A program made the position numbers and the translations under genes. Shown one piece after another: positions 19,259 to 28,662 of a stretch of 64,000 bases of DNA. This stretch comes from Flammeovirga sp. SJP92. Lineage in GTDB: Bacteria > Bacteroidota > Bacteroidia > Cytophagales > Flammeovirgaceae. A model generated the notes under the pieces. It saw only the letters and a program-made list of their open reading frames with translations. It searched no databases and was not told the origin of the DNA. Location: NCBI RefSeq assembly GCF_001583495.1, contig NZ_LQAQ01000015.1, positions 372,001-436,000 of the forward strand. Reading direction: 5' to 3'. Position 1 is the first letter of the stretch, and every line of letters starts with the position of its first letter.

Positions 19259-19292
19259 AAGTATACTTAATTAGCATATATATACTTAATTA
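19259..19292 (-). promoter_or_regulatory. Direct and inverted repeat upstream of the InsA-like gene
   Basis: TATACTTAATTA occurs at 19262-19273 and 19281-19292, 19 bp apart, 50-85 bp before the minus-strand start at 19209, i.e. in its promoter. AAGTATACTTAATTAGC (19259-19275) is the inverted partner of 18772-18788 on the other side of the gene. An autoregulatory operator fits; element ends are the alternative. Confidence 0.5.
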
Positions 19293-19450
19293 CCAATATT
19301 CATGTAATAAATACACTTTTTCTAAGTTTTTAACATTTTTAAACGAGATCACACTTTACACAGAAGCATTTACAATTGATGGGATTTTTAGATTAAAAAT
19401 AGCACAACTCTAAAAAAAGCTTAATTTTACAATTCAATTACTTTTTAAAT

Positions 19451-21052
19451 ATGAAGTTAACTCAACTAATAAAGTTACTGTTCATTGTACTGTGCATGTC
19501 TTGTGGTTTTGATCCCAATGATTTTAACGACGTTGGTGTTAAACCCTTAGAATCTAAATCTGTCGCAGTTCCTTTACTGGATGGAAATGTAGAATTACAG
19601 GATTTACTGTCAAGAGCTGACCGTACTCACCTTAATACTGATGAAGTTCCGTGGTATCTAGAGTATAGATCTTGGAACACACAGGCCCAAAAAGACACCG
19701 TAACTCCTCTCGTAACGGGGACAGAAATATTAAACGATGAGTATTTTAAACTTCAAACGAGCCTTGCCGTTCCTCTTCTTAATTCATTTGAAAACATCAT
19801 TATTCAAAAAGAGATCATGGTGCCCGTCACTACTGTCAATCCTTTTTTTGAAGTCAATACCATAACAGTTGCAACTGGAGAATTCAAGGCCTCTTTTATC
19901 AATAAAGCACTCACTGCCACTACATTCACCATGGAATTGATTCAATTCAATGACAAGGATACCACCATCATTGAAAAAGCAGAATACTTTATTCAACCCA
20001 ATGTCAGCAATGAATTAAAACTGAACATCAGAAATGCTGTTGTGCATAGTTCAGATAATCTAAAAACAGCATTACGTTTTAGAAATATAATCAGAGGTAA
20101 AAATGCTCCTTATCAGATAGATCCATCGCCTGATCAAGGCATTCATATTAAAGAAGTGGGTGGCTTGCATTTTACTCCTTATGCAGATGTGGACCTTGAT
20201 ATTCCAATCAATGAGCGTTTTATGAATATCAGTATTTTTGACAATTCCCTTGAAAATGGGGGGGTTACATTATCGGATTTTCAATTGGACGTTATTTCTT
20301 ACAACACATTTGGTTTAGATATTTTTGCAGGTAATATTGAAGTGTTTGCACAAAGTTCAATTGATAGTGCACTGACACCCATCATTTTCACTTCTTCTCA
20401 AATAGGCAGACCTAGAAATGAATTCAATGAGAAAATAGACACTTTATCGGTTTTGAAGCCTGAAGCGGCATTAACGCTTAAACCTAATAAACTGATTATG
20501 AATGGTCAACTTCAAATCAAGATGAAGAGGGGAACTGATTATTATATTGAATCAGACTCCTATATCAAAGAGCAATTTATACTCAAGATACCATTTGAAA
20601 TTGGTATGGATAATGTAGCTTTTTCAACTACAATAGTCAGACAACAGGATTTTCAAGAAAGTATTTCAGCGTTAGACTCTGCATCCATTCGCCTAGAACT
20701 CGAAAATCATTTTCCTATGGATGGTGTTTTATCGATTTATACTAAAGAAAGCATGGAAGATGAAGCTCCGTTTCAGATTGATTTGAGTTCTGAAATAAAT
20801 CAGAATGATTTTGTATTTATGAAAGCTGCAGAATTGGATGAAAATGACAATGTTGTCAACCCGACCACCATACAAAGTGCTTTCAGAATTACGCAAGAAG
20901 ATGCACAAAGAATCCTCAAAGCCAACTATCTTTATGTAGAAGGAAGGTTCAGTACTCCTAACGGGAAAGTTGTTCCTTTTGTCCCTGGACAAAAATTATT
21001 GATTAAAGCAGGTATTTTTGCTTCAGTAACTCTATCGCCTGATGACTTATAA
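19451..21052 (+). CDS. Predicted lipoprotein, 533 aa, partner of DUF5723 barrel
   Basis: A short signal peptide ends in a lipobox (LCMSC, lipidated Cys at residue 18), followed by an acidic stretch (DPNDFND) of the kind that sends Bacteroidota lipoproteins to the outer membrane or cell surface. The rest is beta-rich with no recognised motif. Its last 11 bp overlap the start of the outer-membrane barrel gene at 21042, so the two are translationally coupled and probably form a complex. I do not know the function; surface anchoring or cell-envelope export are possibilities only. Confidence 0.8.
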   Translation: MKLTQLIKLLFIVLCMSCGFDPNDFNDVGVKPLESKSVAVPLLDGNVELQDLLSRADRTHLNTDEVPWYLEYRSWNTQAQKDTVTPLVTGTEILNDEYFKLQTSLAVPLLNSFENIIIQKEIMVPVTTVNPFFEVNTITVATGEFKASFINKALTATTFTMELIQFNDKDTTIIEKAEYFIQPNVSNELKLNIRNAVVHSSDNLKTALRFRNIIRGKNAPYQIDPSPDQGIHIKEVGGLHFTPYADVDLDIPINERFMNISIFDNSLENGGVTLSDFQLDVISYNTFGLDIFAGNIEVFAQSSIDSALTPIIFTSSQIGRPRNEFNEKIDTLSVLKPEAALTLKPNKLIMNGQLQIKMKRGTDYYIESDSYIKEQFILKIPFEIGMDNVAFSTTIVRQQDFQESISALDSASIRLELENHFPMDGVLSIYTKESMEDEAPFQIDLSSEINQNDFVFMKAAELDENDNVVNPTTIQSAFRITQEDAQRILKANYLYVEGRFSTPNGKVVPFVPGQKLLIKAGIFASVTLSPDDL

Positions 21053-22469
21053 TTGTAAGAAATATATTTTTTTAATAGGCTTGCTTTTAAGCACTTTGGT
21101 CTGTTTTGGACAGCAGGAAACTATGCTTTATTTTATGAAAGACATGCCTCAGTCTTTACAGCTCAACCCTGCCCATAAAAGTGTTTATAAAACCTCTATA
21201 ATTTTGCCTTCAGTCTACATGAATGCAGAATCTACTACCTTCTCTTACAATAACATATTTACAGAAGATTTGGATGGGACCAATGTTGATTTAGAAAAAT
21301 TATTTGAAAAACTGCAAGATCAAAATATAATGGAATCTACTGCTGTAGTGGATCTTGTGGGGCTAACGATTACTTCAGATAAAATCAGTTTTAGCTTATT
21401 TGTCAGAGAACGAATTTCAAGTGTAATGCAAATTAAAGAGGATGTAGGAGAACTCTTTGCCAAAGGTACTGCCCATCCTGATAACCTTAATAAAGAATTC
21501 AATGTTGCTCCTTCTTTCAATCTAAGTCATTACAGAGAATATGGTTTTGGTTTTAATTATAATATCAAAGACCGGTGGACTTTTGGTGTCAATGCCAAAT
21601 ACCTTTCGGGCCTGATGAACATCAGTATGCAGGATGCTAAAATCACTTTGCAAACTGAAGATGCAGCCAACTACCCCATCACTGTTTCAATGGGAGATAC
21701 ACCTATCAGAACTGCTGGTTTTAATAAGCTATTGACATCAGATAAAAATATCTCCACTGCCGAACTGGGTTCTTATTTAGCAGGAGGCGCCGGTAATGGT
21801 TTTGCTTTTGACTTTGGATTAACGTATCAATTAACCGATAGAGTTTTACTTGAATTGACTGCCACCAATATCGGTCAGATCATTTGGAGTAACTCCAGAC
21901 AAGATTATAAGCTTGGGGCTGAGAACTATAACACTGTGGTGCTTACTGGGTCGAACCCCCAAGATGTTTTCAACAGCGAAAACTTTGATGAGCCCAATCC
22001 TCAATACGACTCTTTAGTTAAACTATTTGATTTCCATGAATTGGAAAATAGTGAGGGAGGAACATACACCACCACACTTCCAATGTATACGAACGTAGCA
22101 GCAAGTATAGATTTGGGGCATAAATTTATTGTGGGTTGTACTGCGGGTTTTAGCTATATAGAAAATTATTTCAACCCTAGAGTCTCTTTCAGCATGAATA
22201 AAAGATTTGCAGATTTCTTAGGATTGGGATTGAATTACACTGCAGATAAAAGTGGAATTTCCCGCATTGGTGGTGCTATATCTATTGGGTTTCCAGGAAT
22301 AAAAGTATATGCTATTTCAGATGATTTGGTTAAAAATATTACAAACTGGAAAGACTCTCAATCTCTTGGCATTCGATTTGGTGTCAACCTTAATTTCGGT
22401 TATGTAAAGCAAAACTACCTCAACAAAAGGCAAACTCGAGCTAGTCAAATTATGGAATGGGAAAGGTAA
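21042..22469 (+). CDS. DUF5723-family outer-membrane beta-barrel protein
   Basis: A signal peptide (LIGLLLSTLVCFGQ, residues ~9-23) is followed by a beta-rich protein with many aromatic, alternating strands (FGFNYNIKDRWTFGVNAKYL; FDFGLTYQLTDRVLLEL), typical of a 14- to 16-stranded PorV/FadL-like barrel. The early LNPAHKSV segment is the DUF5723 hallmark (LNPA after the signal peptide). Such proteins sit in the outer membrane; their transported substrate is unknown. The ATG overlaps the end of the lipoprotein gene by 11 bp. A MITE-like element is inserted immediately after the stop codon, so any native terminator has been displaced. Confidence 0.85.
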   Translation: MTYNCKKYIFLIGLLLSTLVCFGQQETMLYFMKDMPQSLQLNPAHKSVYKTSIILPSVYMNAESTTFSYNNIFTEDLDGTNVDLEKLFEKLQDQNIMESTAVVDLVGLTITSDKISFSLFVRERISSVMQIKEDVGELFAKGTAHPDNLNKEFNVAPSFNLSHYREYGFGFNYNIKDRWTFGVNAKYLSGLMNISMQDAKITLQTEDAANYPITVSMGDTPIRTAGFNKLLTSDKNISTAELGSYLAGGAGNGFAFDFGLTYQLTDRVLLELTATNIGQIIWSNSRQDYKLGAENYNTVVLTGSNPQDVFNSENFDEPNPQYDSLVKLFDFHELENSEGGTYTTTLPMYTNVAASIDLGHKFIVGCTAGFSYIENYFNPRVSFSMNKRFADFLGLGLNYTADKSGISRIGGAISIGFPGIKVYAISDDLVKNITNWKDSQSLGIRFGVNLNFGYVKQNYLNKRQTRASQIMEWER

Positions 22470-22470
22470 A

Positions 22471-22882
22471 TACTCTGTAAACTAAATTATCGTCAACTTT
22501 CAATCGATTTTTCTGCAAGCTTTTTATGTCCTACTTCCAAGCTTACTTCCTCTTCATTTTTCCATTGATGAAAAACGAAGCAAAAAATCTAGGCTTAGAA
22601 GTCAAAAGCTAAATTCCACTCCTCTCGCCTAAATGATTTTAAACTCGATCAAAACTATGTCGTTTTGAGATGCTCAAACAAGAAAATCATTTTTAACGGC
22701 TCAATATATGGAATTCTTAACGCTTTTCCCTTCAAGGCCGGGGGAAGCACTACCAAACTAAAAATGGTAGAAAGCCCACTAGTGTGAATGTTAAGCGTTA
22801 GCATCATTTGTGTCCTACAGATCATCAGAAATCTCCTAATTTCTAAATACCATAAATATTCGAAAACTTAGTTTACAGTGTA
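22471..22882. mobile_element. MITE-like structured element with 22-bp TIRs and 5-bp TSD
   Basis: Terminal inverted repeats at 22471-22492 and 22861-22882 match at 19 of 22 positions (ends TACnCTGTAAACTAA). They are bounded by an identical 5-bp direct repeat, GTAAA, at 22466-22470 and 22883-22887. The 412-bp element has no usable ORF. Inside are nested stems: AAATGATTTT/AAAATCATTT (22631-22640 with 22683-22692) enclosing CAAAAC/GTTTTG, and TAACGCTT/AAGCGTTA (22718-22725 with 22793-22800) enclosing two smaller hairpins. It is a non-autonomous element inserted at the stop codon of the barrel gene. The remaining 168 bp up to 23050 show nothing recognisable beyond AT-rich promoter-like sequence. 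Confidence 0.75.
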
Positions 22883-23050
22883 GTAAATCATAAAAGTGCG
22901 TCATTATGGAGCACTTTGTTACTTTCAAATACATTATTCCTTTCTTTTATAAATAGAAAAACAAACTTAACTCACTCATTTACAACAACAAAACATTCTA
23001 CGGCTTATTCTTTTCATTAATAATGGTGCATCACATTAAAAGCATCAAAA

Positions 23051-24298
23051 ATGGACAGAATAATTACAAAAGAAGAGAAACAAAAAGACCAAAAGAAGAA
23101 ATATTTTAAAATTGGTATTGGGTTAATCCTTGGGTTAGGAATACTTTATTTAGTAAATAGTTATTTAACTAAAAAAATTGACCGAAAAGACATCTCTATT
23201 GGTATTGTTGAGAGAGGAAATGTGGCCTTGACTATTTCCGGAAGTGGAAAAATTGAGCCTACACTTCAAAAAGCAATTACATCTCCTTTTTCATCATTTA
23301 TTGAAGCCACTCATAAAGGAATTGGTGATTACGTAAAAAGTGATGAAGCCCTTTTACAAATCAATGTTGCTGAAGCAGAAAATAAGCTTTCATCAATGAA
23401 AGATGAGGCGGAAATGAAACGTGTAGAAATCAATAAAGAAAAGCTAAGATTGAATAAAGAACTTTTCGATCTTAAAAAGGAAACGGAAATTAACAACCTT
23501 CAATTACGCAGCAGAGAAGAAGCACTGAAAAGTGAAACGAAGCTCCTGGAAATTGGTGGTTCTACTGAAGAAAAAGTAAAGCAAGCAAAAACGTTATTAG
23601 AAGTTGAAAAACTAAAGCAAGAGCAATTAAATCATAACCTTAAAATCAAAGAGCAAGGGATTCTTCAAGAAATTAAATCATTAGAATTGTCCTTATCTAT
23701 CCAATTAAAGAGTATAAAAGAACAGGAAAGGAAATTAGAGAAAGCCAAAACAAAAACTGGAATGGACGGAGTCATCACCTTCATCAAAGATAAAGTGGGT
23801 GCTTCAATTACTGAAGGTGAAGTATTGGCAAGAGTGGCCAATATGGATCAGTTTAGAATCCGTGGAAAAGTATCTGAACAATATGTGGCTTCGCTTTCTA
23901 TTGGAATGGATGTTTTGGCCAAAACTTCCAAATCCAATTACACTGGAAGTGTAACAAGTATCTCTCCTTCTTCTGACAATGGCATGATCACTGTTTTAGT
24001 ACAGATTGATGAACAAGAAGGCCTAGATTTATTACGTCCTGACATGATTGTAGACCTTTCCATCATCAGAGAGCAACATGAAAATGTATTAAGAATTAGA
24101 AATCGTGGAGCATTCAAAGGTGTGAAGAATGAAAAAGTATTTATCATCAAAAATGGCAAGGCTGAAAAAGTAACGATCAACACTGGATTCAGAAATTCTG
24201 ATTGGGTGGAATTAAAAAATGTTGTGCAAGAGGGTGACTCCATCATAATCTCCCCTACAGATAAGTTTATCAATTCACCGCAAATTGAATTAAAATAA
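23051..24298 (+). CDS. HlyD/MacA-type periplasmic adaptor protein
   Basis: 415 residues with one N-terminal transmembrane anchor (about 21-40), a barrel-sandwich start (VALTISGSGKIEP), a long coiled-coil hairpin (about 105-235, rich in K/E/L), the second sandwich half (TGMDGVITFIKDKVGASITEGE), a beta-barrel domain and a membrane-proximal end. Adaptors of this family join an inner-membrane pump to a TolC channel. TolC follows after 14 bp. The matching pump is most likely the ABC set at 27968-31091, although two minus-strand genes lie in between. No RND pump gene is present in the window. Confidence 0.9.
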   Translation: MDRIITKEEKQKDQKKKYFKIGIGLILGLGILYLVNSYLTKKIDRKDISIGIVERGNVALTISGSGKIEPTLQKAITSPFSSFIEATHKGIGDYVKSDEALLQINVAEAENKLSSMKDEAEMKRVEINKEKLRLNKELFDLKKETEINNLQLRSREEALKSETKLLEIGGSTEEKVKQAKTLLEVEKLKQEQLNHNLKIKEQGILQEIKSLELSLSIQLKSIKEQERKLEKAKTKTGMDGVITFIKDKVGASITEGEVLARVANMDQFRIRGKVSEQYVASLSIGMDVLAKTSKSNYTGSVTSISPSSDNGMITVLVQIDEQEGLDLLRPDMIVDLSIIREQHENVLRIRNRGAFKGVKNEKVFIIKNGKAEKVTINTGFRNSDWVELKNVVQEGDSIIISPTDKFINSPQIELK

Positions 24299-24312
24299 TT
24301 TTTGACAGATAA

Positions 24313-25782
24313 ATGAATTTCAGAATGAAAAACCTATCATTATTGAGCCTTCTGCTTTTTATAACTTCCTCTTTATTTGGTCAAAAAGTATTGAGCCTTA
24401 AACAAGCTATCGACCTTGCTCAAGCCAATTCAAACTATGTAAAAATTGCTGGAAAAACATTAGAAATTGAAAGAGCAAACTTCAAATCTTTCCAGACCGA
24501 TTTAAGACCACAAATGATGTTACAAGGCACTCCTACTTCTTATGGTAAAAACTACAATCCCATTACACAACCTGATGGAAGTGTGGTCTACCAAGCTGTG
24601 GAACAAAACAATATCAACATGCAATTGAATCTTACACAACAAATTGCAGCAACAGGTGGATCCGTTTTTGTTGGTAGTCAGATCAACCGTTTTGATGATT
24701 TCCAAAGTGATGTTCATCAATACCAAGCTCAACCTTTTTATGTGGGGTACAATCAACCTATTTTCCAATACAACCAATTGAAATGGCAAAAAAAGTTGGC
24801 TCCTCTACAACTTCAGGAAGCTGAAAAACAATTTATTGAGGACATGGAATGGATTGCGGTTCAGACTACACAGTTTTATTTTGATGCTTTAGTTTCACAA
24901 TTGAATAGTGAAATTGCACTTCAAAATGTGGAAGACAATAAAAAGATTGTGAGAATCACGAAAGCAAAAAAAGAAATGGGCAGGGCGTCTGAAAGTGAGG
25001 TGTTACAAGTGGAATTAAATGTAATTTCAGCAGAACAAACTTTTGCTTCGGCCAACCTTAATTACAGAACAGCTATGAGGGCGTTGTTGAATTACTTGCA
25101 GGTAGATTCTTACAACGAAGTAGACATTCAATTATTGGTTCCTGCTAGTTTTAACCTTAGTCAAATTAATACCGATAAAGCATGGGAATTTGCCAAAAGA
25201 AATCGTAAGGATTTTATCAATTACCAGAGAAGAACGGTAGAGGGTGAAAGTCAAATTGCAAAAGCTAAACGAGATAACCGATTCCAAGCTAATGTCGAAG
25301 TCGCATTTGGTTTGAGTAATCAGTCCAACGATATCAGCCAGGCTTACAGTAATAATATTCAATCACAACAATTCAATGTTACATTGGCTGTACCGGTATT
25401 GGACTGGGGAAGAGCAAGAGCAAGAATCCACTCTGCCGTTACTAGTTACGAACTCACACAGGCTCAAATCGAACAAGATAAACTAGATTTTCATCGAGAA
25501 GTCATCAATGCCAGTGAGCAATTGGAAACGATGGCAGAACAAGTGAATTATATTCAAAAAGCCGATGAGGTAGCACAAAAGAAATACTCTATTGCTTTGC
25601 AACGCTATGAATTAGGAGATATCAATATTCGTGAATTGGTTTGGTCAACTGATGAAAAAGATCAGGCAAAAAATGCTTATATCAATACTTTGAAATCGTA
25701 TTGGGTGAGTTATTATCAGTTGAGAACCGTTACGTTATATGATTTTGAAACGGAAGAGAACATTAGATATGTGATACAGTAA
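24313..25782 (+). CDS. TolC-family outer-membrane efflux channel
   Basis: Signal peptide (LSLLSLLLFITSSLFG, residues ~7-23) then two homologous outer-membrane efflux domains with long helices (e.g. QAIDLAQANSNYVKIAGK; AEQTFASANLNYRTAMRALL) and a central VPVLDWGRARARI, typical of the second repeat. It forms a trimeric channel across the outer membrane and periplasm and works with the adaptor encoded immediately upstream. A second ATG at 24325 would give a more compact signal peptide. The gene ends 1 bp before a strong bidirectional terminator, so the adaptor-TolC pair is a two-gene unit. Confidence 0.92.
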   Translation: MNFRMKNLSLLSLLLFITSSLFGQKVLSLKQAIDLAQANSNYVKIAGKTLEIERANFKSFQTDLRPQMMLQGTPTSYGKNYNPITQPDGSVVYQAVEQNNINMQLNLTQQIAATGGSVFVGSQINRFDDFQSDVHQYQAQPFYVGYNQPIFQYNQLKWQKKLAPLQLQEAEKQFIEDMEWIAVQTTQFYFDALVSQLNSEIALQNVEDNKKIVRITKAKKEMGRASESEVLQVELNVISAEQTFASANLNYRTAMRALLNYLQVDSYNEVDIQLLVPASFNLSQINTDKAWEFAKRNRKDFINYQRRTVEGESQIAKAKRDNRFQANVEVAFGLSNQSNDISQAYSNNIQSQQFNVTLAVPVLDWGRARARIHSAVTSYELTQAQIEQDKLDFHREVINASEQLETMAEQVNYIQKADEVAQKKYSIALQRYELGDINIRELVWSTDEKDQAKNAYINTLKSYWVSYYQLRTVTLYDFETEENIRYVIQ

Positions 25783-25818
25783 TTTTAAGGATAATCTAAA
25801 TCTGGATTATCCTTAAAA
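25783..25818. terminator. Bidirectional terminator after tolC-like gene
   Basis: A perfect 14-bp stem (TTTTAAGGATAATC / GATTATCCTTAAAA) with an 8-nt loop lies between the TolC-like gene and the convergent gene ending at 25833. The terminal A/T pairs provide a short U tract in either direction. Confidence 0.88.
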
Positions 25819-25832
25819 TAGAAATTCAATTA

Positions 25833-26990
25833 TTAGAAATACTTGATCCACTTCGAGGTACTTTCCCTTTTATACTCAGAAAACTTCTTTGCAGGTAAAT
25901 ATAAAATTAATGAAAGTGCAATGGTACATAACCAAATTTGCCAAAGGTGATCAAAGCCAAAGTATTCCCCTTGGTTTGTTCCGTAGATATTGACTAAGAT
26001 TTTATAGGCAACTAATAGTACATAAAGGTGGAGTATATAGAAAAACATGGGGGCTGATCCATACGTCCTTAGAAACTCAGTAAAACGGTTTTCTACTTTT
26101 TCAAAAAGACATAATAAGAAACAGCCTACTCCAATCGTCAAAAGAATAAAATCCAATGAAGGAGGATACTTTTTGAAATTAAGAAATGACATCAAAGATT
26201 GTATAAAAGTATCTCGCACTTCCCAAGGTAAAGTCTCTCCATAGATATTAAAACCTCTTATTACCAACAGTAAACCTAAGCTACTGCAACCAATTTTTAC
26301 TAAGGCTCTCAACCTAGCTTCAGCATTGAACTTCTCACCAAAAAGAGGCCCAGTACAATACCCCAACAGAATTACTCCTATCCAAGGCAAAACAGGGTAA
26401 GAAGCTTTTATAGCGATAAAATCATTTGGAAGAATAAATCCTCTCTGATATAAAACGGACCAAATAGTGTAACCTATCTGATCTTCATTGAGATGAATTG
26501 AAGTCAGTAAGTTGTGGCCAAAAACAATCAAAAAGCCTAACACTCCAACCCACTCATGCTTCAACTTACTCAAGAATGCAAGACTAATCATACTCACACC
26601 AATAGCCCAAATCACCTGTAAATAGAGCGTTTGATAATTCCCAAACCAAGAGAAATTAATCAATGTGATTTCAATTAGAATAAGAAACAAACCTCTTTTC
26701 CATAAAAAGCTACTTGCTGAACGTGGAGCCTTTCCTTTTGGGTGAGCATATAACCATGCCGATAAACCCGTTAAAAACACAAAGATTGGTGCACACAAAT
26801 GAGCCAAAATCCTAGAAAAGAATAATCCAACGGATATATCATCTATATTAATAGGGTCTGATACGGGCATATGATAAAAGAATCTTTCTCTCACATGATC
26901 CAACAACATTATTAACATTACTAGACCTCTTAATATATCAATAGAAGATATTCTTTTTTTAGCAGTGGGATTCAATTGGTTTGTACTCAT
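25833..26990 (-). CDS. DUF1624/HGSNAT-like integral membrane protein
   Basis: 385 residues with about 10 transmembrane helices. The N-terminus carries the family signature of membrane acyltransferases (RISSIDILRGLVMLIMLLDH), with the conserved H of LDH and later F-L-TGLSAWLY. The family includes heparan-alpha-glucosaminide N-acetyltransferase and bacterial DUF1624 proteins, thought to move acyl groups across the membrane onto sugars; the substrate here is unknown. It lies on the minus strand inside the efflux/ABC region, 103 bp downstream of the FCP1-like gene, and is unlikely to belong to the transport system. Confidence 0.85.
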   Translation of the reverse strand: MSTNQLNPTAKKRISSIDILRGLVMLIMLLDHVRERFFYHMPVSDPINIDDISVGLFFSRILAHLCAPIFVFLTGLSAWLYAHPKGKAPRSASSFLWKRGLFLILIEITLINFSWFGNYQTLYLQVIWAIGVSMISLAFLSKLKHEWVGVLGFLIVFGHNLLTSIHLNEDQIGYTIWSVLYQRGFILPNDFIAIKASYPVLPWIGVILLGYCTGPLFGEKFNAEARLRALVKIGCSSLGLLLVIRGFNIYGETLPWEVRDTFIQSLMSFLNFKKYPPSLDFILLTIGVGCFLLCLFEKVENRFTEFLRTYGSAPMFFYILHLYVLLVAYKILVNIYGTNQGEYFGFDHLWQIWLCTIALSLILYLPAKKFSEYKRESTSKWIKYF

Positions 26991-27093
26991 TTTATTTTTT
27001 AATTGCGACCTTATCGCATATTCATTACCTCAAAAATAATAAACACATTTCTTTTCGAGCATAAGACAGATATAATAATTTCTAATGAAAAAT

Positions 27094-27672
27094 TCAGAGC
27101 CTCTCCCTCCAATCTCTTTTCTCAATAGCTCTAAAATTCTCCACATCTTTTATTTTCTTGAGGTACAAAGCTACTTTTTGAAGTTCATTATCGATTTCAT
27201 GTCCAAAATAGGGTGCAGGGTAAATTGCATTTCCATAATTTTCTTCAGACTTTCTAAATGTATCATCAAGAATTAATATTCTTTCTAAAGAGTACCCTTT
27301 TCGTTTTACTTTTTTGAGTGGTTTCACAAAGTAATAATGACTTTTGGGATCTGTATCATAATAGCCATCTTCATCCATTTGTGGAACATATTTTCTTTTA
27401 CATTTACTTCTTGCCCACACAAACTCTAATTGATTGTCTAAAACTTTCAATTGACTTACAATCTCATGCACATAATCATCTCCGGCAGAAGACCATACTG
27501 CCAATCTATAATCATTTTTGACCTCATTGATAAATTCTTCTAAAAATGGTCTAATGTACACAAAGTACTTGTCCATTGTAAAATGGGCAGGGTGTTCTAA
27601 TTCTTCTTTCGTGGCAAAAATTAATGTTTCATCAATGTCTAAAATAAGGAGAGGCTTGGAGGTAGTTTGCAT
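27094..27672 (-). CDS. FCP1/NIF-like HAD-family phosphatase
   Basis: 192 residues with the complete HAD core: catalytic LDIDETL (nucleophile D12, acid D14), motif II AVWSSAGDDY, and the C-terminal ILILDD acid pair. The DxDET form and FVYIRPFLEEF following the motif are typical of the FCP1-like (NLI-interacting factor) branch, which in eukaryotes removes phosphates from protein serines. Bacterial substrates are unknown. It is a cytoplasmic protein, transcribed on the minus strand and divergent from the ABC operon at 27968. The 295-bp gap between them contains a 7-bp inverted repeat CAAAGTG/CACTTTG (27768-27794). Confidence 0.85.
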   Translation of the reverse strand: MQTTSKPLLILDIDETLIFATKEELEHPAHFTMDKYFVYIRPFLEEFINEVKNDYRLAVWSSAGDDYVHEIVSQLKVLDNQLEFVWARSKCKRKYVPQMDEDGYYDTDPKSHYYFVKPLKKVKRKGYSLERILILDDTFRKSEENYGNAIYPAPYFGHEIDNELQKVALYLKKIKDVENFRAIEKRDWRERL

Positions 27673-27967
27673 AAATAGTTTAATTCTTCTTATGATTCAT
27701 ATGATCTGAATGATAATATCAATTTAGCAGAATTAAAATCACAAACCAATAAAAGAAACCCAATTCACAAAGTGCTACAAAACGGAACACTTTGCAATTA
27801 ATCGAATCATTCCTAATCTACTCAAAACACCTACAACACAACTCAAACATCTACTAATCAGTATCTTAATTATTTTTGAATACTTTTTTCATAAGTAATA
27901 GTGAACTTTGGTACAGTTCGTTTGAGTTTTCTACTCGTGTCAAATTAAAAACTAAAAGATTACCATC

Positions 27968-28660
27968 ATGATCGAATTAAAAAATATCAGTAAAGTATTT
28001 AAAACAGATGCCGTTGAAACTTGGGCATTAGAGAATATATCATTGAAGATTGAGAAAGGTGAATTTATTTCTATCATGGGACCTTCAGGTTGTGGCAAGT
28101 CAACGCTCTTAAGTATTATGGGTTTATTGGATTTACCTTCTGATGGAACAATTGAGATTAATGGAAATAATCCATTACAACTATCGGATAAGAAACTGGC
28201 TAAATTTAGAAACGAACATTTAGGTTTTGTATTCCAATCGTTCCACTTGATCAACGATTTGAGTGTAAGAGAAAACGTAGCAATGCCTTTATTATATAGA
28301 AGTATCTCTTCTAAAGAAACAAAGAAAAGAGTGGAGGAAGCGTTAGAGCGTGTGGGATTATCACATCGTATGGATCACAAACCTACTCAACTTTCTGGTG
28401 GTCAACGTCAGAGAGTAGCAATCGCAAGAGCAATTGTTGGAAATCCTTCTCTCATTTTTGCTGATGAGCCTACAGGTAACTTAGACTCTGTAATGGGGGA
28501 AGAAGTAATGCAAATGTTGATGAAACTCAATAAAGAGGGAGCTACCATCGTGATGGTTACGCACGACGAGCAACAAGCTAAAATGACGGATAGAATTGTA
28601 AGAATTTTTGATGGCCGTCAAGTATCTGTTCAAGCTAAAAACAACTTTGAAACTGCATAA
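27968..28660 (+). CDS. ABC transporter ATP-binding protein (MacB/LolD type)
   Basis: 230 residues with all nucleotide-binding motifs: Walker A GPSGCGKST, Q-loop VFQSFHL, signature LSGGQRQRVAIARA, Walker B LIFADEPTGNLD and the H-loop VTHD. It energises a non-canonical, mechanotransmission-type ABC transporter at the inner membrane. The two permease genes follow directly (2-bp gap, then a 1-bp overlap), so one ATPase pair serves a heterodimer. A MacAB-like role with the adaptor/TolC pair at 23051-25782 is likely but unproven. Confidence 0.95.
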   Translation: MIELKNISKVFKTDAVETWALENISLKIEKGEFISIMGPSGCGKSTLLSIMGLLDLPSDGTIEINGNNPLQLSDKKLAKFRNEHLGFVFQSFHLINDLSVRENVAMPLLYRSISSKETKKRVEEALERVGLSHRMDHKPTQLSGGQRQRVAIARAIVGNPSLIFADEPTGNLDSVMGEEVMQMLMKLNKEGATIVMVTHDEQQAKMTDRIVRIFDGRQVSVQAKNNFETA

Positions 28661-28662
28661 TT

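Noticed and set aside
18772-19275. The InsA-like gene as a complete insertion sequence.
   Set aside because: The inverted repeats are present, but there is no DDE transposase frame and no target-site duplication next to them.
27905-27925. TTGGTACAGTTCGTTTGA as a sigma-54 promoter for the ABC operon.
   Set aside because: The -24 GG is present, but the position 10 nt downstream is TT rather than GC, so the -12 element fails. No better site was found in the other gaps from 22.9 to 33 kb.
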